A DNA stretch of 64,000 bases from Terriglobia bacterium (lineage in GTDB: Bacteria > Acidobacteriota > Terriglobia > Bryobacterales > Bryobacteraceae), in contig JAIQFE010000023.1 of assembly GCA_020073445.1 (NCBI GenBank), positions 62,001 through 126,000 on the forward strand, in the 5' to 3' direction. The notes beneath the pieces were generated by a model. It did not search any database, had not been told where the DNA came from, and was given only the letters and a program-made list of their open reading frames with translations. Below, in pieces: positions 1-7,153 of this stretch. Every line of letters begins with the position of its first letter. Positions within the stretch are counted from its first letter, which is position 1. Made by a program: the position numbers and the translations under genes.

Positions 1-588
1 GTCACGCATCAAGCCAGCTTCTCGGCTCACTACGATGTTCCTTTCGGAAAAGGTCAACGGTGGATGGCCAATGCCAGTCCAGTTGTGAATAAGATCATCG
101 GCGGCATACAGCTGAACGAGATCACCACGCTGTTGAGCGGCCTTCCTTTTACACCCCTTATGGGATCGAACCGCTCCGGCAACGGCGACTCCAGAAACCC
201 CGACCGGCCCAATCTGAATCCCGCGTTCACCGGCCCGGTAATCACGGGCAATCCGAACCAGTGGTTTGATCCGAATGCCTTTACTCCGGCGCCGTACGGC
301 ACCTTCGGCAACGTGGGCCGGGGAGTGTACAACGGGCCCGGTTTGGCGGAGGTGGATCTTTCGGTGCTTAAGAACATCGCGGTGACGGAGCGCATCAACC
401 TGCAGTTCCGCGCCGAGTTCTTCAATCTGATGAACCGCGCCAACTACGCTTCGCCGAACCAGACCGTATTCACCAATACCGGTACGGCCACGGCGCCAGT
501 TTACACCGCCAACCCCTCGGCGGGATTGATCTCGGGCCTGACCACCACTCCGCGTCAGATCCAGTTCGGGCTCAAGCTGATGTTCTAG
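1..588 (+). CDS. TonB-dependent receptor (Oar-like), C-terminal part
   Basis: The reading frame is open from base 1, so this is the 3' end of a gene that begins outside the window; the ATG at 64 is internal. The protein describes rewarded landmarks of acidobacterial Oar-like outer-membrane receptors: an Asn/Pro/Gly-rich stretch with NPDRPNLNPAF, a QWFDPNAF segment, the barrel strand LQFRAEFFNLMNRANY, and a C-terminus RQIQFGLKLMF ending in Phe, as expected for BAM-recognised barrels. The family imports large or scarce substrates using TonB energy, and the substrate cannot be told from the C-terminus. The 3' end overlaps the convergent sulfotransferase gene by 17 bp. Confidence 0.88.
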   Translation, partial: VTHQASFSAHYDVPFGKGQRWMANASPVVNKIIGGIQLNEITTLLSGLPFTPLMGSNRSGNGDSRNPDRPNLNPAFTGPVITGNPNQWFDPNAFTPAPYGTFGNVGRGVYNGPGLAEVDLSVLKNIAVTERINLQFRAEFFNLMNRANYASPNQTVFTNTGTATAPVYTANPSAGLISGLTTTPRQIQFGLKLMF

Positions 589-1405
589 ACGGTACCTGCG
601 TCTGCAATTCTCTTAGACGCGCTGGTCCGTTTGGGACCATCGAGAACCGACGATGCACTTCCCCCCGCGCACGGTTCAGCAGCTCGGAGTCCAGCGCATT
701 TAATCGCACCAGTTCGGCGTATACGTCGGGATCGCAGGCTTTCTGGAATGTCTCCATTCGCGAGCCGCTGGATACATTCGCCGGTTGTTGGGCAAGCGCG
801 AGATTCGGGAACACAGGCCGCAGAAAATATTGCCCCGCCACCAGGCTTTCGTGGAAACAATCCACGACGCCCAGGAAAGACGTTTTCAGCATGACCTCGG
901 TGGCCCGAATCAGGTCGGCATCCGCCGGGGGATCGTTGACGACGCCGTTCGCCAGCATGTTCACCTGCACGTTGCTGACGCGGTACGTATGGTGTTCCAC
1001 CAGCCCGGCGATGAATCCGCCGATGGATTGTTCGCGCGCCAGGTCGCTCGCGGGCTCGCCTGGGACGGGCTTTTCGCGGAAGTAGTCGTACATCGACCGG
1101 ATGCGGTCAATCGGATCGCGCAGGAAACACAGATCGAAGAAGATGTACCCGGGCACTTCCGGAACCGGATACCGGAACTGATGGCTCGACACGGCTTTCA
1201 TGCGCGGGTTGCGGTTCAGAAACGAGACTAGGTCCTCCGGGCTCACCGCGCCGTCGAAATCCTCGGTATCGAGGCGGGCGTAGTTCTCGAAGAAGCTGTG
1301 CGCCAGGATCTCCTCGATGGTGGTCCCGGCGTTCTTGAAGAAATGGTAGTGCAGCAGGACGAAGCGGACATCCGCCGCTTCGTTCAGCGCAGCTTCGTTC
1401 AGCAT
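572..1405 (-). CDS. Sulfotransferase-family protein
   Basis: A 277-residue protein. An N-terminal segment HYHFFKNAGTTIEEIL (about residues 19-34) matches the PAPS 5'-phosphosulfate loop of family-2 sulfotransferases, normally written H-x-PK-x-AGTS/T. A second segment FLRDPIDRIRSMYDYF (about 94-109) matches the 3'-phosphate-binding region. Such enzymes transfer sulfate from PAPS to carbohydrates or other acceptors; the acceptor here is unknown. Its start overlaps the 3' end of the upstream gene on the same strand by 7 bp, so the two are probably co-translated. The canonical Lys is kept (FKNAG), but the Pro before it is Phe. Confidence 0.7.
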   Translation of the reverse strand: MLNEAALNEAADVRFVLLHYHFFKNAGTTIEEILAHSFFENYARLDTEDFDGAVSPEDLVSFLNRNPRMKAVSSHQFRYPVPEVPGYIFFDLCFLRDPIDRIRSMYDYFREKPVPGEPASDLAREQSIGGFIAGLVEHHTYRVSNVQVNMLANGVVNDPPADADLIRATEVMLKTSFLGVVDCFHESLVAGQYFLRPVFPNLALAQQPANVSSGSRMETFQKACDPDVYAELVRLNALDSELLNRARGEVHRRFSMVPNGPARLRELQTQVPSRTSA

Positions 1406-1767
1406 TGTCCGAACTGGCTTCCTTCCAAACCGGCGTGCTTCGTTTCGGCCAGGTAATTTTCCAGAGGATTGCCTGCGCTCGGATGCGTCCGCAGATAGGC
1501 GTCGCAGTCAAAGAGCGGATGCGGATTCGCCCATGGGCCACGTTGCTCCAGAAAGTGCAGCAGTGGATTTTCCGCGTCGCGGGCCGCCGGACAGCTCGCC
1601 AGATAGTGTGCCGGGTCGAACAAGGGATGCGGCTGCCGCCCCTCCGCGGCGCCGTACTTTACGTAGTGCTTGAGGGGATCCATTCGCGCCGCAGCCACAT
1701 CCGGGTTGGCGCCGAGGTAGAACTCCGCATCGAATAGCTTCCGCAACTTTCGCACTGTCCTGATCAT
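1399..1767 (-). CDS. Small protein with repeated FDxxYL...NPDVA...HYxxxGxxEGR motifs
   Basis: A 122-residue protein built from about three copies of a roughly 35-residue unit: a hydrophobic-aromatic lead (LFDAEFYL, LFDPAHYL, LFDCDAYL), then NPDVA or a similar loop, then PLKHYVKYGAAEGRQPHP. These units usually sit at the N-terminus of glycosyltransferases and sulfotransferases of surface polysaccharide loci. Here the unit is a separate gene overlapping the sulfotransferase by 7 bp, so the pair probably acts as a split form of a normally fused protein. Its biochemical role is unknown. ATG start at 1765-1767. Confidence 0.65.
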   Translation of the reverse strand: MIRTVRKLRKLFDAEFYLGANPDVAAARMDPLKHYVKYGAAEGRQPHPLFDPAHYLASCPAARDAENPLLHFLEQRGPWANPHPLFDCDAYLRTHPSAGNPLENYLAETKHAGLEGSQFGQC

Positions 1768-2039
1768 TGCCTAAACTAAATAGTACGATTCCCGTCGCCC
1801 ATCTGAAGATCCGAGGAGCCAGGCTGCTGGTCGCTTTTCCCGAGGCGGACCATAGGAACGCATACACGGCCCTCCAAGCCGCGGCCGCGCGCGCGGGATT
1901 TGCCGGAGAACTCGCCGTCGTCTGGGAGGATCCCCAGGGGCGCACCCGGTTCATCGCGGCGGCGCCGCTGCATCCGTTCTTTCAGGTGGTGAACTACGGC
2001 CAGCTCCGCGCTCAGGTCAACGGGTCCATCGAGGTATGA
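1767..2039 (+). CDS. Conserved hypothetical protein, 90 aa
   Basis: A short protein with a TTG start at 1767 and no in-frame ATG, so the exact start is uncertain and may lie further in. The C-terminal half (VVWEDPQGRTRFIAAAPLHP, then FFQVVNYGQLRAQVNG) has the composition of a compact alpha/beta domain. I recall similar tails in acidobacterial hypothetical proteins but cannot name a family. It is divergent from the motif-repeat gene, the two starts touching, and 42 bp upstream of the first membrane gene. Confidence 0.5.
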   Translation: MPKLNSTIPVAHLKIRGARLLVAFPEADHRNAYTALQAAAARAGFAGELAVVWEDPQGRTRFIAAAPLHPFFQVVNYGQLRAQVNGSIEV

Positions 2040-2081
2040 CCGTTCTGTGCTAGCTTTTCTCTTGGCCCGTATGGGTGGACT

Positions 2082-2531
2082 ATGTTGATCGCCTTCGAAA
2101 ACCCGCTGAACGAAAGTGCGTTGGCTTTTCCCATTCTGGAGTGTTTTCACATCCTGGGATTCGCGCTAACCCTGGGCACCATCGCGCTGGTCGATTTCCG
2201 GCTGTTGGGATTCGGATTGCGCCAGAATGCAGCCGAGCTTTCCAAGGCACTGGCTCCCTGGACTCTGATCGGCCTCATTACCGTCCTGCTGTCTGGTCCG
2301 ATGCTGTTCTCCTCCGACCCGGACATGTATTACTTGAATCTTTCGTTCCAGATCAAAATGGTCCTGCTGGTTCTGGCGCTGGTATTTCACTATACGATCC
2401 GGCGCAAGCTGCTGCGCGGCGAGCTGTCGCCGGACCTGAACAAGCCCGTGGCCTGCATCTCGCTACTGCTGTGGACCAGCATCATCTTCGCCGGGATTTT
2501 CATCGCGTTCGTCGTGACGCCGGAGTCTTAG
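2082..2531 (+). CDS. DUF6644-like integral membrane protein (first of pair)
   Basis: A 149-residue protein with four predicted membrane spans (roughly residues 15-40, 57-77, 85-105 and 122-145). The pattern ILECFHILGFALTLGTIALV followed by DFRLLGFGL is typical of small acidobacterial and proteobacterial four-helix membrane proteins annotated DUF6644. No catalytic residues are evident. A single His in helix 1 and another in helix 3 could ligate heme, but that is speculation. It lies 4 bp upstream of a paralogue, so the pair is probably translationally coupled and may form a heterodimer. Confidence 0.68.
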   Translation: MLIAFENPLNESALAFPILECFHILGFALTLGTIALVDFRLLGFGLRQNAAELSKALAPWTLIGLITVLLSGPMLFSSDPDMYYLNLSFQIKMVLLVLALVFHYTIRRKLLRGELSPDLNKPVACISLLLWTSIIFAGIFIAFVVTPES

Positions 2532-2535
2532 CCTT

Positions 2536-3075
2536 ATGTCTGCACTGGAACTCGCGCAGTGGATTCAGAGTACGGGTTGGGCATCCTACCTTCGGATGTC
2601 GGCTTACATTTATCCGTCGATCCTGGCTAGCCATCTGACTGGGATCGCTCTTTTCGCCGGCGCGGTACTGGTAACCGATCTGCGCCTGCTGGGCGTGATC
2701 ATGCGCAATCAGCCGGTGTCGGACGTGGTCAATCAACTGCGCTGGCCCAAGCGGATCGGATTCCTGATCGTGGCCATGTGCGGATTCCTGCTGGCCAGTT
2801 CCAAGGCAGAAGAGTATTACTACAACACGTTTTTCAGGATCAAGCTGACGTTGCTGGTGCTGGTGGCGGTCCACGCGCTGGTGTTTCGCGGAAGTGTCTA
2901 CAACAATGCGGCGGCGCTCGACCAGGCTCGTCGGATGCCGGGCAAGGCTAAGCTGGCGGCGGCCCTCTCGCTTCTGCTGTGGATCAGCATCGCCTGCGTC
3001 GGACGCGGGATCGGCTACATCGAGCCGCCGCTGGATAAGCTCCATGCAGCGCTGACCCGAATGACCGCTCGATAA
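2536..3075 (+). CDS. DUF6644-like integral membrane protein (second of pair)
   Basis: A 179-residue protein, paralogous to the preceding gene: the same order of ASHLTGIALFAGAVLVTDLR LLG in helix 1-2, a middle YYNTFFRIKL segment parallel to YYLNLSFQIK in its neighbour, and a terminal helix LSLLLWISIACVGRG matching ISLLLWTSIIFAG. It has about 30 more residues at the N-terminus (LELAQWIQSTGWASYLRMS), which is the usual length for the family. Function unknown. A palindromic repeat follows directly at the stop codon. Confidence 0.68.
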   Translation: MSALELAQWIQSTGWASYLRMSAYIYPSILASHLTGIALFAGAVLVTDLRLLGVIMRNQPVSDVVNQLRWPKRIGFLIVAMCGFLLASSKAEEYYYNTFFRIKLTLLVLVAVHALVFRGSVYNNAAALDQARRMPGKAKLAAALSLLLWISIACVGRGIGYIEPPLDKLHAALTRMTAR

Positions 3076-3124
3076 CTCTCGCGGCTCGGAAACTAGTTAC
3101 GGAGCCGCGACAGTGATGGAGCGG
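3072..3124. repeat. Dispersed palindromic repeat, copy 1
   Basis: Arms TCGCGGCTC (3079-3087) and GAGCCGCGA (3102-3110) are perfect inverted repeats around a 14-nt loop, extendable to 13 bp with one mismatch (ACTCTCGCGGCTC against ACTGTCGCGGCTC). A second copy with the same arms and the same right flank (GAGCGG) is at 26730-26781. It lies between convergent genes, where it could end transcription in both directions, although there is no T-tract. Confidence 0.75.
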
Positions 3125-3134
3125 AACTGCTGAA

Positions 3135-5447
3135 CTACGGCGGACCCGCCATCGTAAACAGCGTGCCGGTGTAGCGCAGGGGCCGCCCGCGGCTGACTAA
3201 TTCCAGGACCAATCTTCCGTCGGCTTGCGAGGCTCCGGTACCGGCCAGCGATTCGCCGCTCTGGTTCACCTCGACGTTCGATAACTTCCAACGTGACGCC
3301 GCACCTCCGCCCTGCATCTCGAAGCGGGCCGCAACGGTGCGAAACTCGGTGTCCGGCGCGAACAGGATCGCGCGGCCTCGCAGTGTACCCTCAGCCCGCG
3401 CATTCTCGAACAGGTCTGAACCCTCCCCTTCGGCATCGAGGGTTCCTTCCAGATCCAGCTCCCCGCCCTTATAGGCGATGTCCGTTACTTTCCCATCGAA
3501 GTGGTAGTGTGGCGTTCCCGTCCCCAGGTCCACGCTGAGATCGCCGGCGAACTCCGCCGGATCGCTCAATCCGGTTAGGTCAGTGAACTGCGCCATTGGA
3601 CCATTCCACTTCACTTGCGCTGTGATTGCGTGCAGTCTCAGATCGCCGGCCGTCAGCGAACCGATCGAAACCGCGCCTTCAGTTTGAATCGCCTTGAGCC
3701 ACGCCGGCACCGGAGCGTTCCCTCCCAGCCGGAGCGTTCGCGCCAGGAAGCCGCGGTCGCGAAGCAGCGCAGGCGCGAAAAGGCGGGACAGTTCCGCTAT
3801 GTCGGCCTCGTCGATCTTCAAATCAAACTTGTCGGACCGTTCCGAACCGGGTTCCCAGCGATAGCTGCCGGTAAACGCAATGGAGCCCGCTTTCGCCTGC
3901 AAACGGCTCACTGCCACCCGCTTTCCGTTCAGGCTCACCGACGCCGATTTGATCACCAAGGGCTCGGCCAACCCATCCAGCGCGATCCGGGCGTTCTGCA
4001 GCTCGGACTCGCCGGACCAATCTCCGCCCTGATAACGAGCCCACCCGCGCCAGGTTCCTTGCGGGGTCTGATCCAGGAGCGGGATCGCCTCCAGCCCGAA
4101 CGAACGCATCGCCGCGACGCTCAATCCGCGCGTGGTGATCTTCAGATCCAGCGACCGCGGCTGATCCAGATCGTAGCTGCCCTCGATCTCCGCGCTCTGC
4201 TTCTCGCCGATGTGGACCGAAGCGCTCTCCAGGCTGATAGAGCGGCCGGCGATGTCCAGTGTGGCGACGGCTGCCTCCACCGGCGCGGCATCAGTCTCCG
4301 CTGCCGGCACGCTCAGCGACGCGTCGCGCACCACCACCCGACCTTGCATTCCCTGGGGCTCGTTGTAGGTCACCGATCCCGAGACCGAACCTTGTGCCGC
4401 CAGATTCTCCGGCAGCGTCGCCCCCATGTGGCGGCAGACGGCGAGCATGGTCGCCAAAGGCACCTGCTGCAGGTCCACGCCTGCATCCCAGTGCGGGCTC
4501 TTCAGGAAATCCCAGGAACGAAACCGGATCACCATGGGAGAAACGCTCCGGTCGGCCGTGGTCTGCAAATCCAGGCGCTCACCCCCAAGATCGAGCGCGC
4601 CCCCGAATCCCAGTTTCAGTCCGCCGACTTCGTTCGGTACCAAATCCCAACGATGGACATCCGCCAGCTGAATTTTCCCGGCCACATCCAGATGCGACGG
4701 AGGACCGGAGAGCTGGGCATCCAGCGCCACCGTTCCATGGACGTCGAAACCGCGCGGATCCATCCAGCGCAGCGTTTCCGCCAGCGGACTGCGTTCCAGC
4801 TCCACCTTCAGATCCAGCCGCCGACTTTCGGGAGCCGCCGTGCCGCGCACGAAAAATCGTCCAAACTCCTGCGTGGAACGATCGGTACGCGAGGGAGCGC
4901 CGCCGAACCGCAATTCCATCGAACCGTCGCTGGACGGAGTCACATCCAGGTCGGCGTCGTTGAAGTAGAAAACCGATTTGGTGTCGCCGAACTTGAAATT
5001 GACTCGGCCGGCGCGCATGCGAATGGCTGGAATCCGCTTGGAGTTGGCTGGGCCGTTCTCTAACAGGAACTGGAAGTTCCAAGGGCCGGCGTCGGTCTTC
5101 ACCATGTTGATGGTGGCGTCGTTAAGATTCAGGCTGGCGAATTCCAGCTTGCGCTGGAACAGGCTCAGGAAGCGTACGCTCGCGCCCAGCGATTCGACGT
5201 AAGCCAGTGGCTCGATGCCCGCACGCGGATCTTCGTGAATCGTGACGCGCTCGAGCGTGAATCCAGGCCGAGGCACGGGACCCGGGAAGAGCGTCAGCCG
5301 GATTCCGCCGACCTCGACCTTCCGCCCGAGTCCGCGCTCCAGCGCCCGCTCGATGCCGGGGCGCAGGACGTCTGTAGGAAGGTATGGGACAACGGCAGCC
5401 AGCACTGCCAAGGCTACGATCAGCCAGAGAACCGGCTTCAGTTTCAT
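3135..5447 (-). CDS. AsmA-family protein
   Basis: A 770-residue protein with one N-terminal membrane anchor (residues 5-24) and then a long beta-rich periplasmic region. The opening after the anchor (LRPGIERALERGLGRKVEVG, then GIRLTLFPGPVPRPGFTLER) is the classic AsmA start, and repeated strands of the form LDLQTTADRSVSPM or AEIEGSYDLDQPRSLDLKI continue to the end. AsmA-like proteins are thought to form bridge-like lipid conduits or to influence outer-membrane assembly. The gene overlaps mocA by 4 bp and may share its transcript, but a direct functional link to molybdoenzymes is not expected. Confidence 0.85.
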   Translation of the reverse strand: MKLKPVLWLIVALAVLAAVVPYLPTDVLRPGIERALERGLGRKVEVGGIRLTLFPGPVPRPGFTLERVTIHEDPRAGIEPLAYVESLGASVRFLSLFQRKLEFASLNLNDATINMVKTDAGPWNFQFLLENGPANSKRIPAIRMRAGRVNFKFGDTKSVFYFNDADLDVTPSSDGSMELRFGGAPSRTDRSTQEFGRFFVRGTAAPESRRLDLKVELERSPLAETLRWMDPRGFDVHGTVALDAQLSGPPSHLDVAGKIQLADVHRWDLVPNEVGGLKLGFGGALDLGGERLDLQTTADRSVSPMVIRFRSWDFLKSPHWDAGVDLQQVPLATMLAVCRHMGATLPENLAAQGSVSGSVTYNEPQGMQGRVVVRDASLSVPAAETDAAPVEAAVATLDIAGRSISLESASVHIGEKQSAEIEGSYDLDQPRSLDLKITTRGLSVAAMRSFGLEAIPLLDQTPQGTWRGWARYQGGDWSGESELQNARIALDGLAEPLVIKSASVSLNGKRVAVSRLQAKAGSIAFTGSYRWEPGSERSDKFDLKIDEADIAELSRLFAPALLRDRGFLARTLRLGGNAPVPAWLKAIQTEGAVSIGSLTAGDLRLHAITAQVKWNGPMAQFTDLTGLSDPAEFAGDLSVDLGTGTPHYHFDGKVTDIAYKGGELDLEGTLDAEGEGSDLFENARAEGTLRGRAILFAPDTEFRTVAARFEMQGGGAASRWKLSNVEVNQSGESLAGTGASQADGRLVLELVSRGRPLRYTGTLFTMAGPP

Positions 5448-6043
5448 ACCGGGCTTTCCTTCAGCCGCTCCTTCAACTGACGATATGCCTCTGGATCGTC
5501 GACATCGGTGAAGATGCCGGAGTCGTCGACATCCACGTACTCGGTGCGATCGACGTGCGCATGAACCACCTCGCGCGCTTCAGCTGTGGGCGGCAGCGCC
5601 AGAAATTCAGCCGCGATCGATCGCGCCGCGAATACTGGATGCCCGCGCTTGCCGGACTGGCGGGGAATCACGAACAGCGTCTCAGGCTTGCGCTGCTCAA
5701 ACGCTCGTGCGAGCGTCGCCACAGTGCCTTCCGCAACGGCCGGGCTATCGACCGGGATGAACGCGAATCCCTCGGCGTCGGCAGGCAGCGCGGCCAAGCC
5801 CGTTTGAAGTGAGCTGAGCTGGCCGCGGCTCGGATCCGGATTGATCGCGATAGTCGCGGTCGCGGGAACCCGCCGCCGCAGTGCTTCCGCGTGATACCCG
5901 AGCACGACGATGACAGGGTTGCACGACGTTCCCAGCACGCGTACTAACCGGCCCACGAAGGTTTCGCCGCGATAATCCAGGAGCGCCTTGGGCGTACCCA
6001 TACGGCTGGACGCGCCAGCTGCCAGGATGATCCCGGCGATCAC
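5444..6043 (-). CDS. mocA: MocA/MobA-like molybdenum cofactor nucleotidyltransferase
   Basis: A 199-residue NTP-transferase. The N-terminal signature LAAGASSRMGTPKALLDY (about residues 7-24) is the nucleotide-binding loop of the MobA/MocA/GlmU-like fold, and GQLSSLQTGL plus IPVDSPAV (metal-binding Asp) follow in the normal order. Because it sits directly downstream of xdhC with a 4-bp overlap, it is best read as MocA, the CTP:molybdopterin cytidylyltransferase that finishes the cofactor of xanthine-dehydrogenase-type enzymes. MobA (GTP-using) is the alternative. No molybdoenzyme subunit gene is in the window. Confidence 0.85.
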   Translation of the reverse strand: MIAGIILAAGASSRMGTPKALLDYRGETFVGRLVRVLGTSCNPVIVVLGYHAEALRRRVPATATIAINPDPSRGQLSSLQTGLAALPADAEGFAFIPVDSPAVAEGTVATLARAFEQRKPETLFVIPRQSGKRGHPVFAARSIAAEFLALPPTAEAREVVHAHVDRTEYVDVDDSGIFTDVDDPEAYRQLKERLKESPV

Positions 6044-6876
6044 TTCAACAGTGCCTTCAGCCGGTCGTGCGCGAAAATCGATTTCGAGAGCTGCCGCCAG
6101 TCGGTATCCGGAGCTCGCCGCACGGCGATCATCTCCGCGACCACGGAAATCGCGATCTCTTCGGGCATCTCGGCGCCGATTTCCAGACCCATGGGCGCGA
6201 ATACCTTGTCGAATGCCTCGCGCGAGATGCCTTCCTTTTCCAGTTCGTGAACTACCGAGATGGTCTTGCGCTTGCTGCCGATCATGGCGATGTACTTGGC
6301 CGGCGTGTTCACCGCCCAGCGCAGCACGCGCATATCGTCGCGATGGCCGCGCGTGACGATGATGATATAGCTCGACGAGTTCACCGGCAATTTCGGGAAC
6401 ACGTCTTCGTATTCTTCGGCGTAGGTCGCTTCGGCTTCCGGAAAACGTTCCTGGTTGGCGAACGCCTCGCGATTATCGATGATCGATGTGGAGAAGCCGG
6501 CCAGCGTCGCGATCTTCGAAATCCCCTTGGAGACATGCCCGCCGCCGAAAATGAAGGCGCGCGGTTGCGGAATCACGGGTTCGACAAAAATATTCAATTG
6601 GCCTCCGCAGATCAGGCCTTCGTCATAGGCCGCATCCTGGCCCAGGCTGAAGGATAGATGACGCGGTTTTTCGGTCTCGATGACCTCGCGCGCGGCGTTC
6701 CAGACCTCGGCTTCGACACAGCCGCCGCCCACGGTGCCCATGAACGAGCCGTCTTCCCGCACCAGAATCTTGGCGCTCTCAAAGCTCGGAATGGAGCCGT
6801 TCACCTGGACGATGGTCGCCACGGCGCACTTCTGCCCGAGGCTCCGCAGGCGCACGATTTCGTCGTACAGGTCCAT
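6040..6876 (-). CDS. xdhC: XdhC-family molybdenum cofactor maturation protein
   Basis: A 278-residue protein with the two domains of the XdhC/CoxI family. The N-terminal part has CAVATIVQVNGSIPS and GTVGGGCVEAEVWNAAREV (about residues 18-66). The C-terminal Rossmann part starts RAFIFGGGHVSKGISKIA (about 126-143) and includes IIVTRGHRDD and AMIGSKRKT. XdhC binds molybdenum cofactor, helps its sulfuration and hands it to xanthine dehydrogenase or a related hydroxylase in the cytoplasm. It is translationally coupled to mocA. In Bacillus the equivalent genes are pucA and pucB, under PucR; a PucR-type regulator lies about 0.3 kb away here. Confidence 0.92.
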   Translation of the reverse strand: MDLYDEIVRLRSLGQKCAVATIVQVNGSIPSFESAKILVREDGSFMGTVGGGCVEAEVWNAAREVIETEKPRHLSFSLGQDAAYDEGLICGGQLNIFVEPVIPQPRAFIFGGGHVSKGISKIATLAGFSTSIIDNREAFANQERFPEAEATYAEEYEDVFPKLPVNSSSYIIIVTRGHRDDMRVLRWAVNTPAKYIAMIGSKRKTISVVHELEKEGISREAFDKVFAPMGLEIGAEMPEEIAISVVAEMIAVRRAPDTDWRQLSKSIFAHDRLKALLK

Positions 6877-6924
6877 TTGGATTGATTATATCGTGGACCC
6901 GCCGCCGAGGCGTATAATCGTTCC

Positions 6925-7149
6925 GTGGACGCCCGCGAAGCTTCCGAACTCGTCACCATTCGCCAGTTCGGCAATCTCGCCGAGGCACTGATGGCAAAAG
7001 GCTGCTTGGACTCGGCGGGAATCGAATGCTTTCTGGCCGACGCCAATATGGCGTGGATGGACTCGCCTGTTGTTCGTGGAATGCGGCTGCAAGTCAGCCC
7101 GGACGACGAAATCCTGGATCACTCGGCACTCGACAATTCGGCCCTCTAG
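6925..7149 (+). CDS. DUF2007-type putative signal-transducing protein
   Basis: A 74-residue protein with a GTG start at 6925. The layout (VTIRQFGNLAEALMAKGCLD, then SAGIECFLADANMAWMD, then GMRLQVSPDDEILDH) fits the small DUF2007 fold, a ferredoxin-like domain named signal-transducing although its role is unproven. The tail after SPDDE is shorter than usual and lacks the common acidic helix and zinc-ribbon extension. It is divergent from xdhC with 48 bp between them. Confidence 0.65.
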   Translation: MDAREASELVTIRQFGNLAEALMAKGCLDSAGIECFLADANMAWMDSPVVRGMRLQVSPDDEILDHSALDNSAL

Positions 7150-7153
7150 GCCG

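Noticed and set aside
3615-5063. 482-codon rightward frame opposite the AsmA-like gene
   Set aside because: Arg/Gln-rich composition, no start signal, and the opposite strand carries a well-defined family.
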